Numbered from the stretch's first letter, positions 1-8,188 are shown. The stretch is DNA of 24,097 nt from Aquariibacter sp964433315 (GCA_964433315.1 CAYSQO010000029.1:1-24097), one strand, 5' to 3'. Numbers and translations: made by a program. The notes: a model not told the origin generated them from the letters alone.

Positions 1-841
1 CGTTGCGGGCCATGAGCGGCTCGGCGCTCAGGGTGAGGCGGCGCAGCCACTTGACCTGGGTCACGCCCTCCCAGCCCGGCAGGATCAGGCGCATGGGGTA
101 GCCCTGCTCGGGCCGGATGGGCTCGCCGTTCTGCCACAGGGCCAGCAGGCCGTCGGCGCGCAGCTTGGCCAGCGGCAGGCTGGCCTGCATGGCGAAGGCG
201 TCGGCGCCCTCGGCGATCACCCAGGGCGTGGCCTGGGGGTCGACGCCGGCCTCGTCCAGCAGCAGGCGCAGCGGCACGCCGGTCCACTCGCTGGTCGAGA
301 TCAGGCCATGGAAGCTGCCGACCGGGCGCTGGATCGGCTCCTCGTTCCAGCCGGCATTGCTGTTGCCGCCGCACTCGATGAAGCCCAGGTGCGAGCGCTG
401 CGGGTAGCGCAGCAGCTCGGCCAGGCGCCAGTCCAGCGGCTGGCGCACGGCGCCGTCGATGCGCAGGGTGTGCAGCGCCGGGTCGATGGCGGGCACGCCG
501 TTGTGGTGGCGCTCGAAATGCAGGCCGCTGGGGGTGAGGAAGCCTTCGAGCTGCTCCAGCGGCGTCCAGGCCACGCCGTTGCCGGGCGCTGCGCGGTTGG
601 CACCGGGCCGGCGCAGCACCCGCTGGGCCTCGGGGCCGGGCTGGCCGTAGACGCTAAAGCCGGCGCCGGGGCGCAGCATCCAGGGCGGGAGATCCTCGCC
701 CGGCTCGCCGGGTGCCTGGGCCAGGGCCGCCGGCGCGGTGGCCAGCAGCAGGCCGCCGCGCAGCAGGGCGCGGCGGGGCAGCAGGCCGTTCAGCGGGGCG
801 GCCGTGTCGGCGTCTGGCCGCCCTGGTCGGTGGGGCGCCAC
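1..841 (-). CDS. soxC: SoxC-type molybdopterin sulfur (sulfane/sulfite) dehydrogenase, C-terminus cut by window edge
   Basis: Probable periplasmic molybdenum-cofactor dehydrogenase of the sulfite oxidase family. In the Sox pathway SoxC works with a c-type cytochrome (SoxD) to oxidise the sulfane sulfur held on the SoxYZ carrier. The visible 280 codons begin at GTG 841. A twin-arginine signal follows, with RR at residues 23-24, then a hydrophobic stretch ending ALA-Q near 41. The motif HLGFIECGGN holds Cys157, the expected molybdenum ligand, and EWTGVPLR and GYPMRLILPGWEG are family signatures. The reading frame leaves the window at base 1, so the C-terminal dimerisation domain is not seen and any soxD would lie outside. 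The start lies 4 bases after the stop of the SoxYZ-like gene, so the two form an operon. The GTG has only a GAGG very close to it, and no ATG gives a better start. SorA-type sulfite dehydrogenase is the main alternative. Confidence 0.85.
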   Translation of the reverse strand, partial: MAPHRPGRPDADTAAPLNGLLPRRALLRGGLLLATAPAALAQAPGEPGEDLPPWMLRPGAGFSVYGQPGPEAQRVLRRPGANRAAPGNGVAWTPLEQLEGFLTPSGLHFERHHNGVPAIDPALHTLRIDGAVRQPLDWRLAELLRYPQRSHLGFIECGGNSNAGWNEEPIQRPVGSFHGLISTSEWTGVPLRLLLDEAGVDPQATPWVIAEGADAFAMQASLPLAKLRADGLLALWQNGEPIRPEQGYPMRLILPGWEGVTQVKWLRRLTLSAEPLMARN

Positions 842-845
842 CGCC

Positions 846-1826
846 TCAGCGCGTGACGGCGCCCGGCGTGCCGGCAGCGGCCAGCGGCTGGCCGCCGGGC
901 CCCAGGGCCAGGGCCTGTTCGTAGCGGCCGTCCTCGGTGTCGCGCACCGTCACCCTCAGCTCGCCCGGCTGGTCGGCCTGGACGTTGAACTTCAGGTAGG
1001 GGTTCTCGCTGAGGGTGAAGTCGACATCGGCCGTCATCACCGGCTGGCCGCCGTAGCTCACCTGGACCTGGCGCACGAAATGCGGCGGCGGGGCCAGCCG
1101 GGTGAGCTGGTCGATGGCCAGGCCCGACACGTTCGGGTGGCTGATGCTGAGCTGGGCGGCCACCAGTCCGGCACCATCCGGCACCGGATCGAGCCGCAGC
1201 TTGAAGCGGCCCAGCGTGGCCTTGGCCGCAGCCAGGTCGCCGCCGGGCGCGGCGGAGCAGCCTCCCGAGGCCTTCAGGAAGCGGGTGTGCATGTGCAGGC
1301 TGCCGTCGCTCAGCTCGGCGATGGCACGCACGTGGGTGTATTCCTCGACCCGCACCCGGGTGGCCAGCTCGGCCCGGCCGGCCTGCGGCGTGAGGGTGAA
1401 GACCGCGCCGACCGGCGAGGGGTTGCGGTCGATCACCAGCCAAACTTTCCTGACGTAGCGCCCGGCCGTCGGCTGGGGCAGGGTGCGGATGCCGATCGGC
1501 ACGACCGAGGCGTCGGCCGCGCGGATCGGCAGGTCCAGTGCCACGACCGCATCCGCCGGGGCCTTGGCGTCGAGCCGGTTCTCGATGGGCCGCTGGCCGA
1601 AGAGGCCTTCACGGATCGCGAGCCAGCGCTCGTTCTCGTGCGCCTCGGCGGTGGCCACGCGCGGGCCGCTGGGGGTGTCGGCGGCGGCCGTGGGCGTGGC
1701 GGGCAGGGCACCGGTGGCCGGGCCGAGCAGGGGCTTGTCGGCCGCGTGCGGCGTGCCGGCCGCCAGCATCCAGAGCAGGCCGAGGGCCAGGGGCATGCGG
1801 CGCATGGGCTTCAGGGGGGTCATCAT
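846..1826 (-). CDS. Fused SoxY-SoxZ-like sulfur carrier protein
   Basis: A 326-residue exported protein joining a SoxY-like and a SoxZ-like domain in one chain. SoxYZ normally is a two-protein periplasmic carrier on which sulfur substrates are bound to a cysteine. Residues 1-28 form a signal peptide with likely cleavage after PHA. The SoxY-like immunoglobulin-type domain spans about 60-190 and ends in KASGGC with Cys190, matching the GGC swinging-arm motif that sits at the extreme C-terminus in true SoxY. The SoxZ-like domain spans about 200-305. The architecture matches the family known as quinoprotein dehydrogenase-associated SoxYZ-like carriers, but here the neighbour is soxC and no PQQ dehydrogenase is in view. 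AAGGAGA lies just upstream of two consecutive ATGs (1826 and 1823), and the second has the better spacing. The substrate is not known from sequence. Confidence 0.85.
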   Translation of the reverse strand: MMTPLKPMRRMPLALGLLWMLAAGTPHAADKPLLGPATGALPATPTAAADTPSGPRVATAEAHENERWLAIREGLFGQRPIENRLDAKAPADAVVALDLPIRAADASVVPIGIRTLPQPTAGRYVRKVWLVIDRNPSPVGAVFTLTPQAGRAELATRVRVEEYTHVRAIAELSDGSLHMHTRFLKASGGCSAAPGGDLAAAKATLGRFKLRLDPVPDGAGLVAAQLSISHPNVSGLAIDQLTRLAPPPHFVRQVQVSYGGQPVMTADVDFTLSENPYLKFNVQADQPGELRVTVRDTEDGRYEQALALGPGGQPLAAAGTPGAVTR

Positions 1827-2008
1827 GGGGTCTCCTTCGCGGGGCGGGTCATCGGTCGGCCCGGGGCCGCCACAACCTCAGTCGATCGAACCGGCTGGAT
1901 CTTGCGCGCTGCGAAGTTTCGGGACAGTGATGGGGTCACCAAGCGCGGGTAAGCCCGGGGCCGGGGCGCGCCTGCGGCCGGCCCGGCCGGGCCGGGCGCC
2001 GCAGCGGC

Positions 2009-2014
2009 GACAAT
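2009..2014 (+). promoter_or_regulatory. Candidate -10 element upstream of ettA
   Basis: GACAAT lies inside CGACAATCCGCCC (2008-2020), and the same 13 bases occur at the start of pyrD on the other strand (11319 down to 11307). If used, transcription would begin near 2021 and give ettA a leader of about 85 bases. No convincing -35 hexamer is visible in this very GC-rich spacer. The rest of 1827-2106 shows nothing else I can name. Confidence 0.35.
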
Positions 2015-2106
2015 CCGCCCCGAGGCGCGCCCGTCCCCGGGCGGCGCTGCATGCTCCGAGTCCCCCGCCCGCCGGCCCGTCCGCCGGGCGCCAGCCGAGA
2101 TCCCCG

Positions 2107-3771
2107 ATGGCCCAGTATGTGTTCTCGATGAACCGTGTCTCCAAGACGGTTCCCCCCAAACGCCAGATCCTGAAGGACGTGTCCCTGTCCTTCTTCCCCG
2201 GCGCCAAGATCGGCGTGCTCGGCCTGAACGGCTCGGGCAAGTCCACCCTGCTGAAGATCATGGCCGGCCTGGACAAGGAGATCGAGGGCGAGGCCATCCC
2301 CATGGCCGGCCTGAAGATCGGCTACCTGCCGCAGGAGCCACAGATCAACCCCGACCAGACCGTGCGTCAGGCGGTGGAAGAGGGCATCGGCGGCGTGCTG
2401 GCCGCCAAGAAGCGCCTCGACGAGGTCTATGCGGCCTATGCCGAGGAAGACGCCGACTTCGACGCCCTGGCCGCCGAGCAGGCCGAGCTGGAGGCCGTCA
2501 TCGCCGCCGCCGGGAGCGAGAACACCGACCTGCAGCTCGAACTGGCCGCCGACGCCCTGCGCCTGCCGCCCTGGGACGCGCTGATCGGCAAGCTCTCCGG
2601 CGGCGAGAAGCGCCGCGTCGCGCTGTGCCGCCTGCTGCTGAGCCAGCCCGACATGCTGCTGCTCGACGAACCCACCAACCACTTGGACGCCGAGTCGGTC
2701 GAGTGGCTGGAGCAGTTCCTCAAGCGCTTCGGCGGCACCGTGGTGGCCATCACCCACGACCGCTACTTCCTCGACAACGCCGCCGAGTGGATCCTGGAGC
2801 TGGACCGCGGCCGCGGCATCCCCTGGAAGGGCAACTACACCGAGTGGCTGGACCAGAAGCAGAAGCGCCTGGAGCAGGAGCAGAAGCAGGAAGAAGCCCA
2901 CGCCAAGGCCATGAAGGCCGAGCTGGAATGGGTGCGCAAGAACGCCAAGGGCCGCCAGGCCAAGAGCAAGGCGCGCCTGGCCCGCTTCGAGGAGCTGAGC
3001 GACGTCGAATACCAGCGCCGCAACGAGACCAACGAGATCTTCATCCCGGTGGCCGAGCGCCTGGGCAACGAGGTGATCGAGTTCACCAACGTCAGCAAGA
3101 GCTTCGGTGACCGGGTGCTGATCGACGACCTCTCGTTCAAGATCCCGGCCGGCGCCATCGTCGGCATCATCGGCCCCAACGGCGCGGGCAAGTCCACGCT
3201 GTTCCGAATGATCCAGGGCGTCGAGCAGCCCGACCGCGGCGAGGTCAAGATCGGCCAGACCGCCAAGCTGGCCTTCGTCGACCAGAGCCGCGAGGGCCTG
3301 GCCGGCGACAAGACCGTCTGGGAGGACGTCTCCGGCGGCCTGGACAACATCGTGGTCGGCAAGTTCGTCATGCCCAGCCGCGCCTACATCGGCCGCTTCA
3401 ACTTCAAGGGCAACGACCAGCAGAAGCTGGTCGGCAACCTTTCCGGCGGTGAGCGCGGCCGCCTGCACCTGGCCAAGACCCTGGCCCAGGGCGGCAACGT
3501 GCTGATGCTCGACGAACCGTCCAACGACCTGGACGTGGAAACCCTGCGCGCCCTGGAAGACGCGCTGCTGGAGTTCGCCGGCTCGGCCATGGTCATCTCC
3601 CACGACCGCTGGTTCCTGGACCGCATCTGCACCCACATCCTGGCCTGCGAAGGCGACTCGAAGTGGTATTTCTACGACGGCAACTACCAGGAGTACGAGG
3701 CCGACAAGCTGCGCCGCCTCGGCCAGGAAGGCGCGCGTCCGAAGCGGGTGCGCTACAAGGCCCTGGCCTGA
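2107..3771 (+). CDS. ettA: Energy-dependent translational throttle protein EttA (ABC-F ATPase)
   Basis: A 554-residue soluble ABC-F protein, almost the same length as E. coli EttA (555). EttA binds the ribosomal E site and gates entry into elongation according to the ATP/ADP ratio. Domain 1 has Walker A GLNGSGKST at 39-47, LSGGE at 163-167 and Walker B LLLDEPTNHLD at 184-194. An arm-like charged helical insertion lies around 95-140. The linker at about 240-320, with a coiled, charged QKQKRLEQEQKQEE stretch, corresponds to the P-site tRNA interaction motif. Domain 2 has GPNGAGKST at 356-364, LSGGERGR at 445-452 and LMLDEPSNDLD at 466-476. The start is the ATG at 2107, where homology begins (MAQYVFSMNRVSK). 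The frame is open further upstream but that part is not conserved-looking. It stands alone, divergent from the sox genes. Confidence 0.97.
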   Translation: MAQYVFSMNRVSKTVPPKRQILKDVSLSFFPGAKIGVLGLNGSGKSTLLKIMAGLDKEIEGEAIPMAGLKIGYLPQEPQINPDQTVRQAVEEGIGGVLAAKKRLDEVYAAYAEEDADFDALAAEQAELEAVIAAAGSENTDLQLELAADALRLPPWDALIGKLSGGEKRRVALCRLLLSQPDMLLLDEPTNHLDAESVEWLEQFLKRFGGTVVAITHDRYFLDNAAEWILELDRGRGIPWKGNYTEWLDQKQKRLEQEQKQEEAHAKAMKAELEWVRKNAKGRQAKSKARLARFEELSDVEYQRRNETNEIFIPVAERLGNEVIEFTNVSKSFGDRVLIDDLSFKIPAGAIVGIIGPNGAGKSTLFRMIQGVEQPDRGEVKIGQTAKLAFVDQSREGLAGDKTVWEDVSGGLDNIVVGKFVMPSRAYIGRFNFKGNDQQKLVGNLSGGERGRLHLAKTLAQGGNVLMLDEPSNDLDVETLRALEDALLEFAGSAMVISHDRWFLDRICTHILACEGDSKWYFYDGNYQEYEADKLRRLGQEGARPKRVRYKALA

Positions 3772-3792
3772 GGCCGCGGCCGGCCTGCGGCC
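3772..3792. terminator. GC-rich hairpin between convergent ettA and the PhyH-like gene
   Basis: GGCCGC (3772-3777) and GCGGCC (3787-3792) can form a 6-bp stem around a 9-base loop, immediately after the ettA stop codon. There is no T tract on either side, so it is at best a weak or factor-assisted terminator. It fits the short spacer between two converging genes. Confidence 0.3.
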
Positions 3793-3801
3793 CCTGAGGG
3801 C

Positions 3802-4734
3802 TCAGGCCGGGCCGGGGGGCCGCGGCGGCCATTCGCCGCCGGCGGCACCGGGCACCGGCTGGTGCGCCCGGTACAGCCAGTGGCCGCCGGCCTGCGGGAT
3901 CAGCTCGCTGCCGGCGGCCCGGCAGTCGCCCTCCGAGAGGTAGTGGAAGACCACGCTGCGGCGGCTGCGCTGCGGATTGCGGATCGGGCTGCCGCCGTGC
4001 AGCAGGTGCGCGCTCCAGACGAAGACATCGCCCTTGCGGGCCAGAAAGGTCTCGCGGCGCAGGCCGCGCGCGGCCACCTCGGCGGCCATGCGGGCCGACC
4101 AGTCCGCCATCTCGGCCGGCAGCACGTGGCGGCTGCCGTTTGAGAAGGTCAGGGGCGGGATGCGGTGGCTGCCGGGCAGGAAGAACAGCGGCCCGGCGTC
4201 GGGATGCACATCCTCCAGCGCCACCCAGATCGCGATCAGGTGATCGGGCGTGCGCGGCGTCATGTACAGCGTGTCGACATGCTCGGCCTGCGCACTGCCC
4301 TGCTGGAAGCTCAGGGAGTTGCAGAGCACCGGCGACTGGCCCAGCAGCCGGGCCAGCAAGGGGGTGATGCGCGCGTTCAGCGCCAGGCTGCGCACGCCGG
4401 GATCTTCCAGATAGAGGTCGTTGGTCTTGAAGCGGTGGGCCAGGCGGTCGGCCTCGCGGACCTCGGCCAGCCGCAGGCGCTGCCCGGTGACCAGGTCGTC
4501 GACGACGATGCGCGGCGCCCGGCCCGTCCAGGCCGCCTGCACGCCGGCCTCGACGGCATCCAGCGCCTGCGGTGCATAGAAGCCCGGCAGCACCGCATGG
4601 CCCTCGGCCGCCCAATGGGCGAGCAGGCCGGGCAGATCCTCCGGATCGCGGCCCGGCGGGGCGGCGTCGGCCGCGGGCCGGTGCCCCGGCGCAGTCCCCG
4701 GCCCCCGGCGGCGCAGCGCTGAAAACCATCCCAT
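3802..4734 (-). CDS. Phytanoyl-CoA dioxygenase (PhyH)-like Fe(II)/2-oxoglutarate oxygenase
   Basis: A 310-residue cytoplasmic protein of the PhyH family, whose members hydroxylate substrates using Fe(II), oxygen and 2-oxoglutarate. The double-stranded beta-helix core is seen in the metal ligands His152 and Asp154 (EHVDTLYM) and the distal His246 (LLHGGSP). Arg258/259 in RSRRSVVFHY is positioned to bind 2-oxoglutarate. GPLFFLPGSHR (181-191) is a typical family segment. No signal peptide or membrane segment is present, and the first 30 residues are low-complexity and proline/alanine rich. AGGGAGG lies 6 bases before the ATG, which fixes the start. The gene stands between ettA (convergent) and the DJ-1/YHS gene (90 bases upstream, same strand). 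Neither neighbour reveals the substrate, so hydroxylation of a lipid, amino acid or secondary metabolite cannot be decided. Confidence 0.8.
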   Translation of the reverse strand: MGWFSALRRRGPGTAPGHRPAADAAPPGRDPEDLPGLLAHWAAEGHAVLPGFYAPQALDAVEAGVQAAWTGRAPRIVVDDLVTGQRLRLAEVREADRLAHRFKTNDLYLEDPGVRSLALNARITPLLARLLGQSPVLCNSLSFQQGSAQAEHVDTLYMTPRTPDHLIAIWVALEDVHPDAGPLFFLPGSHRIPPLTFSNGSRHVLPAEMADWSARMAAEVAARGLRRETFLARKGDVFVWSAHLLHGGSPIRNPQRSRRSVVFHYLSEGDCRAAGSELIPQAGGHWLYRAHQPVPGAAGGEWPPRPPGPA

Positions 4735-4824
4735 GGTGTGCCTCCCTGGCGCCGCGCGGGCGCATTGCGTCTTGTGGGGGGCGGAGGAGCAGCTTTCGGG
4801 CCCACCGAGGTGGATCCATGGGGG

Positions 4825-5739
4825 TCACCCCTGCACGAACATCTCCGGGTCCTGCAGGAAGCGGTCACGGCACCAGTCCGAGCAGAAGTACAGCGTCCGC
4901 CCGCGGTGCACCCACGGCAGGGCCTCGGCCAGGGTGACGGCGGCTTCGCAGACCGGGCACAGGGGCCGCAGGGCCGTGGAGCCCGGTTTGCGGGCGAAGG
5001 CGCGGTTCGAGTCCGGGTTCCGCCAGCCCTGGCCCTGGTACTCCAGCTGCCGGGCGGTCTGCTCGGCCACTGCCGGGCCGAAGTAGCGCGCCACCACATG
5101 CAGGGCCAGGTCGACACCCGAGCTGAGCCCGCCCGAGCTGGCCACGCGGCCGTTGTCGACGAAACGTGCGCCCCGGCGCAGCCGCACCCTTGGATGCTCG
5201 ATCCGGAAGATACCGAAGGCGCCGTGGTGGGCCGTGGCAGCCAGGCCATCGAGCAGACCGGCCCGGGCCAGCACGAAGACACCGTTGCAGACCGAGAAGG
5301 TCAGGTCGGTGGCGGGTGCGCGCTCGCGCAGCCAGTCGAGCAGGGCAGGCGACGGCTCTTCGCCCAGCGCCGGCACGACGATCAGCTGCGCCAAGGGCGC
5401 ATCCGCCAGGCTGTGGTCGGGCAGCACGGTGAGCCCGCCGGAGACCTTGAAGGCCTCCCGCCGTTCCGACACCGTGAACAGGTCGAAGGGCGAGCCCTCC
5501 CAGCCGGGCACCCGCACATACTCGAAGACCCCCCAGGGGCCGGCGAAGTCCACCAGCTCGGTGCCCGGGTCCAGCACGAATGCCACCCGAATCGGCTGGC
5601 CGGCCGTCTTCGGCAGCGGGCGCAGCGGCGCTGCCCGGGGCAGGCGGCCAGAATGCGAGGCTGCCGGCGCAGTCTGCGCCAGGGCCGGGCTGAGGCCGGC
5701 CAGCCAGGCCAGGCCTTGGAAGGCATGTCGACGTTTCAT
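4825..5739 (-). CDS. Exported DJ-1/PfpI family protein with C-terminal YHS metal-binding domain
   Basis: A 304-residue protein with three parts. Residues 1-21 (MKRRHAFQG start, ending ALA-Q) form a signal peptide, so it should act outside the cytoplasm. Residues about 49-235 are a DJ-1/PfpI domain of the GlxA/isonitrile hydratase branch. Its nucleophile-elbow Cys151 is in FSVCNG, it has an acidic residue in ELVDFAGP (Asp64), and it ends in QLEY as isonitrile hydratases do. Residues about 258-304 are a YHS-type domain with CPVC (261-264) and FCSDWC (Cys286, Cys290), followed by RFLQDPEMF. YHS domains bind metals and occur in copper-handling proteins. The ATG at 5739 lies 2 bases after the TonB-receptor stop, with a GGAG inside that gene's end, so translation is probably coupled. 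The frame is open further upstream, but that part lies inside the receptor gene and is not real. The reaction and metal are unknown. Confidence 0.85.
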   Translation of the reverse strand: MKRRHAFQGLAWLAGLSPALAQTAPAASHSGRLPRAAPLRPLPKTAGQPIRVAFVLDPGTELVDFAGPWGVFEYVRVPGWEGSPFDLFTVSERREAFKVSGGLTVLPDHSLADAPLAQLIVVPALGEEPSPALLDWLRERAPATDLTFSVCNGVFVLARAGLLDGLAATAHHGAFGIFRIEHPRVRLRRGARFVDNGRVASSGGLSSGVDLALHVVARYFGPAVAEQTARQLEYQGQGWRNPDSNRAFARKPGSTALRPLCPVCEAAVTLAEALPWVHRGRTLYFCSDWCRDRFLQDPEMFVQG

Positions 5740-5741
5740 GG

Positions 5742-8078
5742 TCAGAACTCCGTGCGCAGGCTCAGCCGGATCTGCCGCGGCGTGCCCCAGTTGCCGCCGA
5801 CGAAGTTCACGTCGGGCAGCACCTTGCCGACATCGCCCTGGAAGAGCAGGTACTCCTCGTCGAAGAGATTGCTGACGTTGAGCTGCAGCGTGGTCCTGCG
5901 ACCGGCGAGGCGGGTTTCGTAGGCCACAAAGGCCGAGGCCACCGTGTAGGACCGGGTCTTGACGGCCGAGTTGGCATCGCGGTTGGCCGGCGTGAAGGCG
6001 TTGAGCCCGCCGCCCAGGCGCCATTGCGGCGTGAGCTGGAAGCTGCTGAGCAGGCTCAGGCTGTGCTCGGAGAAATAGGGCAGCTTGCTGCCGGTCTCGA
6101 TGGCCAGGGGCTGCAGGGCGGTCGCACTGCCCTGGGCCGGATCGGTGCCCTTCCTGACGTAAGGGCGGGCGTGGTTGTAGCTGGCCAGCAGCTTCCAGCG
6201 GGGGGTGATCTCGCCTTGCAGATGCAGTTCGACGCCGCGGCTGCTGACCTCCCCGACCGCGAGGTTGAAGCCCGGATGGGCGGTGTCGGCGGCGACGATG
6301 TTGCGCTTGTTCAGCTCGAAGACGGCGACCGAGCCGACCAGGCGGCCGTCCAGCCACTCGGCCTTGGCGCCGAGCTCATGCTGGCGTGATAGCTCGGGCC
6401 GGATCGAGCGCCCCGGAAAGGCCAGGCCCTGGCTGACCCCGGCGTTCTCGCTGTAGCTGTAGTACAGGCTCAGACCGGGCCGGGCCTGCCAGAGCAGGCC
6501 CAGGCGCGGCAGCGTCACGCGCTGGCGGTAGGGGATGTCCTCGTTCAGCTCGTAGTCGGTCACGCCGTCGCCGTCGAAGTCCAGCGGCGGCACGATATAG
6601 ACGCTGCGCTCCTTCAGGCGCTGGTGGCGCAGGCCGACCAGCACATGCCAGTCGCGGCCGATCTTCATCTGGTCCTGCAGGTAGAAGGACAGCTCACGCT
6701 GGCCGATGTTCCAGGTGTCGTGCTCGCCCGGAATGTCGGACTTCGGTACCGGCGGCGGGTTGAAGTAGTCGAAGGGGATGCACCAGCAGTCGAAGTTGGT
6801 GTTCTGGTAGGACTTGGTGTCGTAGAGGTCGAAGCCGGCCAGCACGGTGTGCTCGATACCCGGCGTGCGCAGCTTGCCCACCAGGTCCAGCAGGGTGGCG
6901 TGGACTTCCTGGAAGCCGCGGTTGGCCACCAAGCCGCGGGTTGCCGTGGCCGTGGCGCTGAGCGGGCCGGGGTACTCCATGCCGACGATCCAGGGGAACA
7001 CGGTCAGCGGGTTCTTCGCGTCGTTGTAGAGGTAGCGCCAGTTCAGAGTCCAGCGCTCGTCAAAACGGTGCTCCAGGCCCAGCATCACCCGCCGCTGCTG
7101 GAAGCTGGATTGCGCACCGGGCATCAGGGTGCGCGAGGGGGCCACGTCCAGCAGCGTCTGGGTCGCCGTGTCCACCGGGATGTAGGGCTGGGTGGAGGAA
7201 CCCTCCAGGTTGCGGAACTGCCCCTCGAAGCTCAGCGTGGTCTGCGAGCTCACGCGCAGGGCCAGGGCCGGAGCGATGCCGGCGGAGCGGTAGGTCGGGC
7301 CGTGGCGGTACCAGGAGTCCTGCACCTCGCGCGAGGCGTTGAGCCGGTAGAGCAGGCGCCCCTCGGCATCCAGCGGCCCGCCCAGGTCCACAGCGGCCCA
7401 GCGCTGGTCCTGCGAGCCCAGGCCGACCTCGGCATGGCCGCCGAATTGGGCGCGCGGCTTCTTGGTCGTGATATTGAGCGCGCCGCCCGGCTCGGCCCGG
7501 CCGTAGAGCAGGCTTGAGGGGCCGCGCAGCAGTTCCAGACGCTCGACGTTGTCCATCCAGACGCCGCCGTTGAGGCCGTTGACGTTGGTGCCCAGGTCTT
7601 CCACCCGGAAGCCATTCCAGAGCGTGGTCGTGCTGGAGAAGCCGCGGTAGAAGAAGGAATCGCCCAGGTCGCCCTGGCCGGTGCCCTGGATGCCCAGGCT
7701 GTTCAGGGCCTCGGGCAGGCCGCGGCTGGTGGTGCCCAGGTCACGCAGGATCTGCGGCGTGATCACCTCCACCTTCATCGGCGTGAGCAGCAGCGGGGTG
7801 TCGGTCTTGGTGCCGATGCTGGCGTTCGGCACCGCATAGGCCTCGGGGTCTTCAACGCGGCCGGTGATAGTGACCCGTGGAAACACGCCGGCGGCCTCGG
7901 GCTCGCGGAAGGTCCGGACCTGCGGTGCTCCGGTGGCGGAGGGTCCCGCCTCCTGGGCGGCGGCAGGGGGCAGACCGCCGATCAGGCTGAGCACCAGGAC
8001 AGGGACGGTGGGGGAAACGGGAGCAGAGGGAAGCATCATGGAAAAGACCGGGTCCAGGCGGCGACGTGGGCGCGACAT
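5742..8078 (-). CDS. TonB-dependent outer-membrane receptor (siderophore/metallophore type)
   Basis: A 778-residue outer-membrane transporter energised by TonB-ExbB-ExbD. Residues 1-42 form a long signal peptide (MSRPRRR, hydrophobic core, cleavage near AAA-Q). RVTITGR (68-74) is a candidate TonB box. The plug spans about 95-205 and includes FFYRGFSS, VERLELLRGPSSLLYGRAEPGG and INITTKKP-like signatures of siderophore receptors. The rest is a 22-strand-type barrel ending NVSNLFDEEYLL and a C-terminal Phe (RTEF). The only two cysteines of the mature chain form CWC (431-433) in a likely outer loop, and a calcium-type DxDGDGxxD loop occurs at 500-508. I chose ATG 8078 because it supplies the positively charged n-region. 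ATG 8039 and a TTG at 8192 are alternatives. It is flanked by a DUF2946-like gene upstream and the DJ-1/YHS gene downstream. The ligand is unknown, and copper or iron chelates are plausible. Confidence 0.9.
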   Translation of the reverse strand: MSRPRRRLDPVFSMMLPSAPVSPTVPVLVLSLIGGLPPAAAQEAGPSATGAPQVRTFREPEAAGVFPRVTITGRVEDPEAYAVPNASIGTKTDTPLLLTPMKVEVITPQILRDLGTTSRGLPEALNSLGIQGTGQGDLGDSFFYRGFSSTTTLWNGFRVEDLGTNVNGLNGGVWMDNVERLELLRGPSSLLYGRAEPGGALNITTKKPRAQFGGHAEVGLGSQDQRWAAVDLGGPLDAEGRLLYRLNASREVQDSWYRHGPTYRSAGIAPALALRVSSQTTLSFEGQFRNLEGSSTQPYIPVDTATQTLLDVAPSRTLMPGAQSSFQQRRVMLGLEHRFDERWTLNWRYLYNDAKNPLTVFPWIVGMEYPGPLSATATATRGLVANRGFQEVHATLLDLVGKLRTPGIEHTVLAGFDLYDTKSYQNTNFDCWCIPFDYFNPPPVPKSDIPGEHDTWNIGQRELSFYLQDQMKIGRDWHVLVGLRHQRLKERSVYIVPPLDFDGDGVTDYELNEDIPYRQRVTLPRLGLLWQARPGLSLYYSYSENAGVSQGLAFPGRSIRPELSRQHELGAKAEWLDGRLVGSVAVFELNKRNIVAADTAHPGFNLAVGEVSSRGVELHLQGEITPRWKLLASYNHARPYVRKGTDPAQGSATALQPLAIETGSKLPYFSEHSLSLLSSFQLTPQWRLGGGLNAFTPANRDANSAVKTRSYTVASAFVAYETRLAGRRTTLQLNVSNLFDEEYLLFQGDVGKVLPDVNFVGGNWGTPRQIRLSLRTEF

Positions 8079-8188
8079 CGCGGCACGGCAGCCTGCATGC
8101 GGAAGGCCGGACGCCAGAGCGCCCGGAGCGCGAAGGGGGAGCGGCGGAGGGCCCGGCAGCAGGGCCGCGCCGTCCCGCACCCATCGGC

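Noticed and set aside
1483..2106. Upstream in-frame extension of ettA
   Set aside because: It covers the antisense of the SoxYZ-like gene and low-complexity spacer. EttA homology and usual length begin at 2107.
5740..6357. Upstream in-frame extension of the DJ-1/YHS gene
   Set aside because: It lies wholly inside the TonB-receptor gene in another frame. The signal peptide starting at 5739 and the GGAG before it mark the true start.
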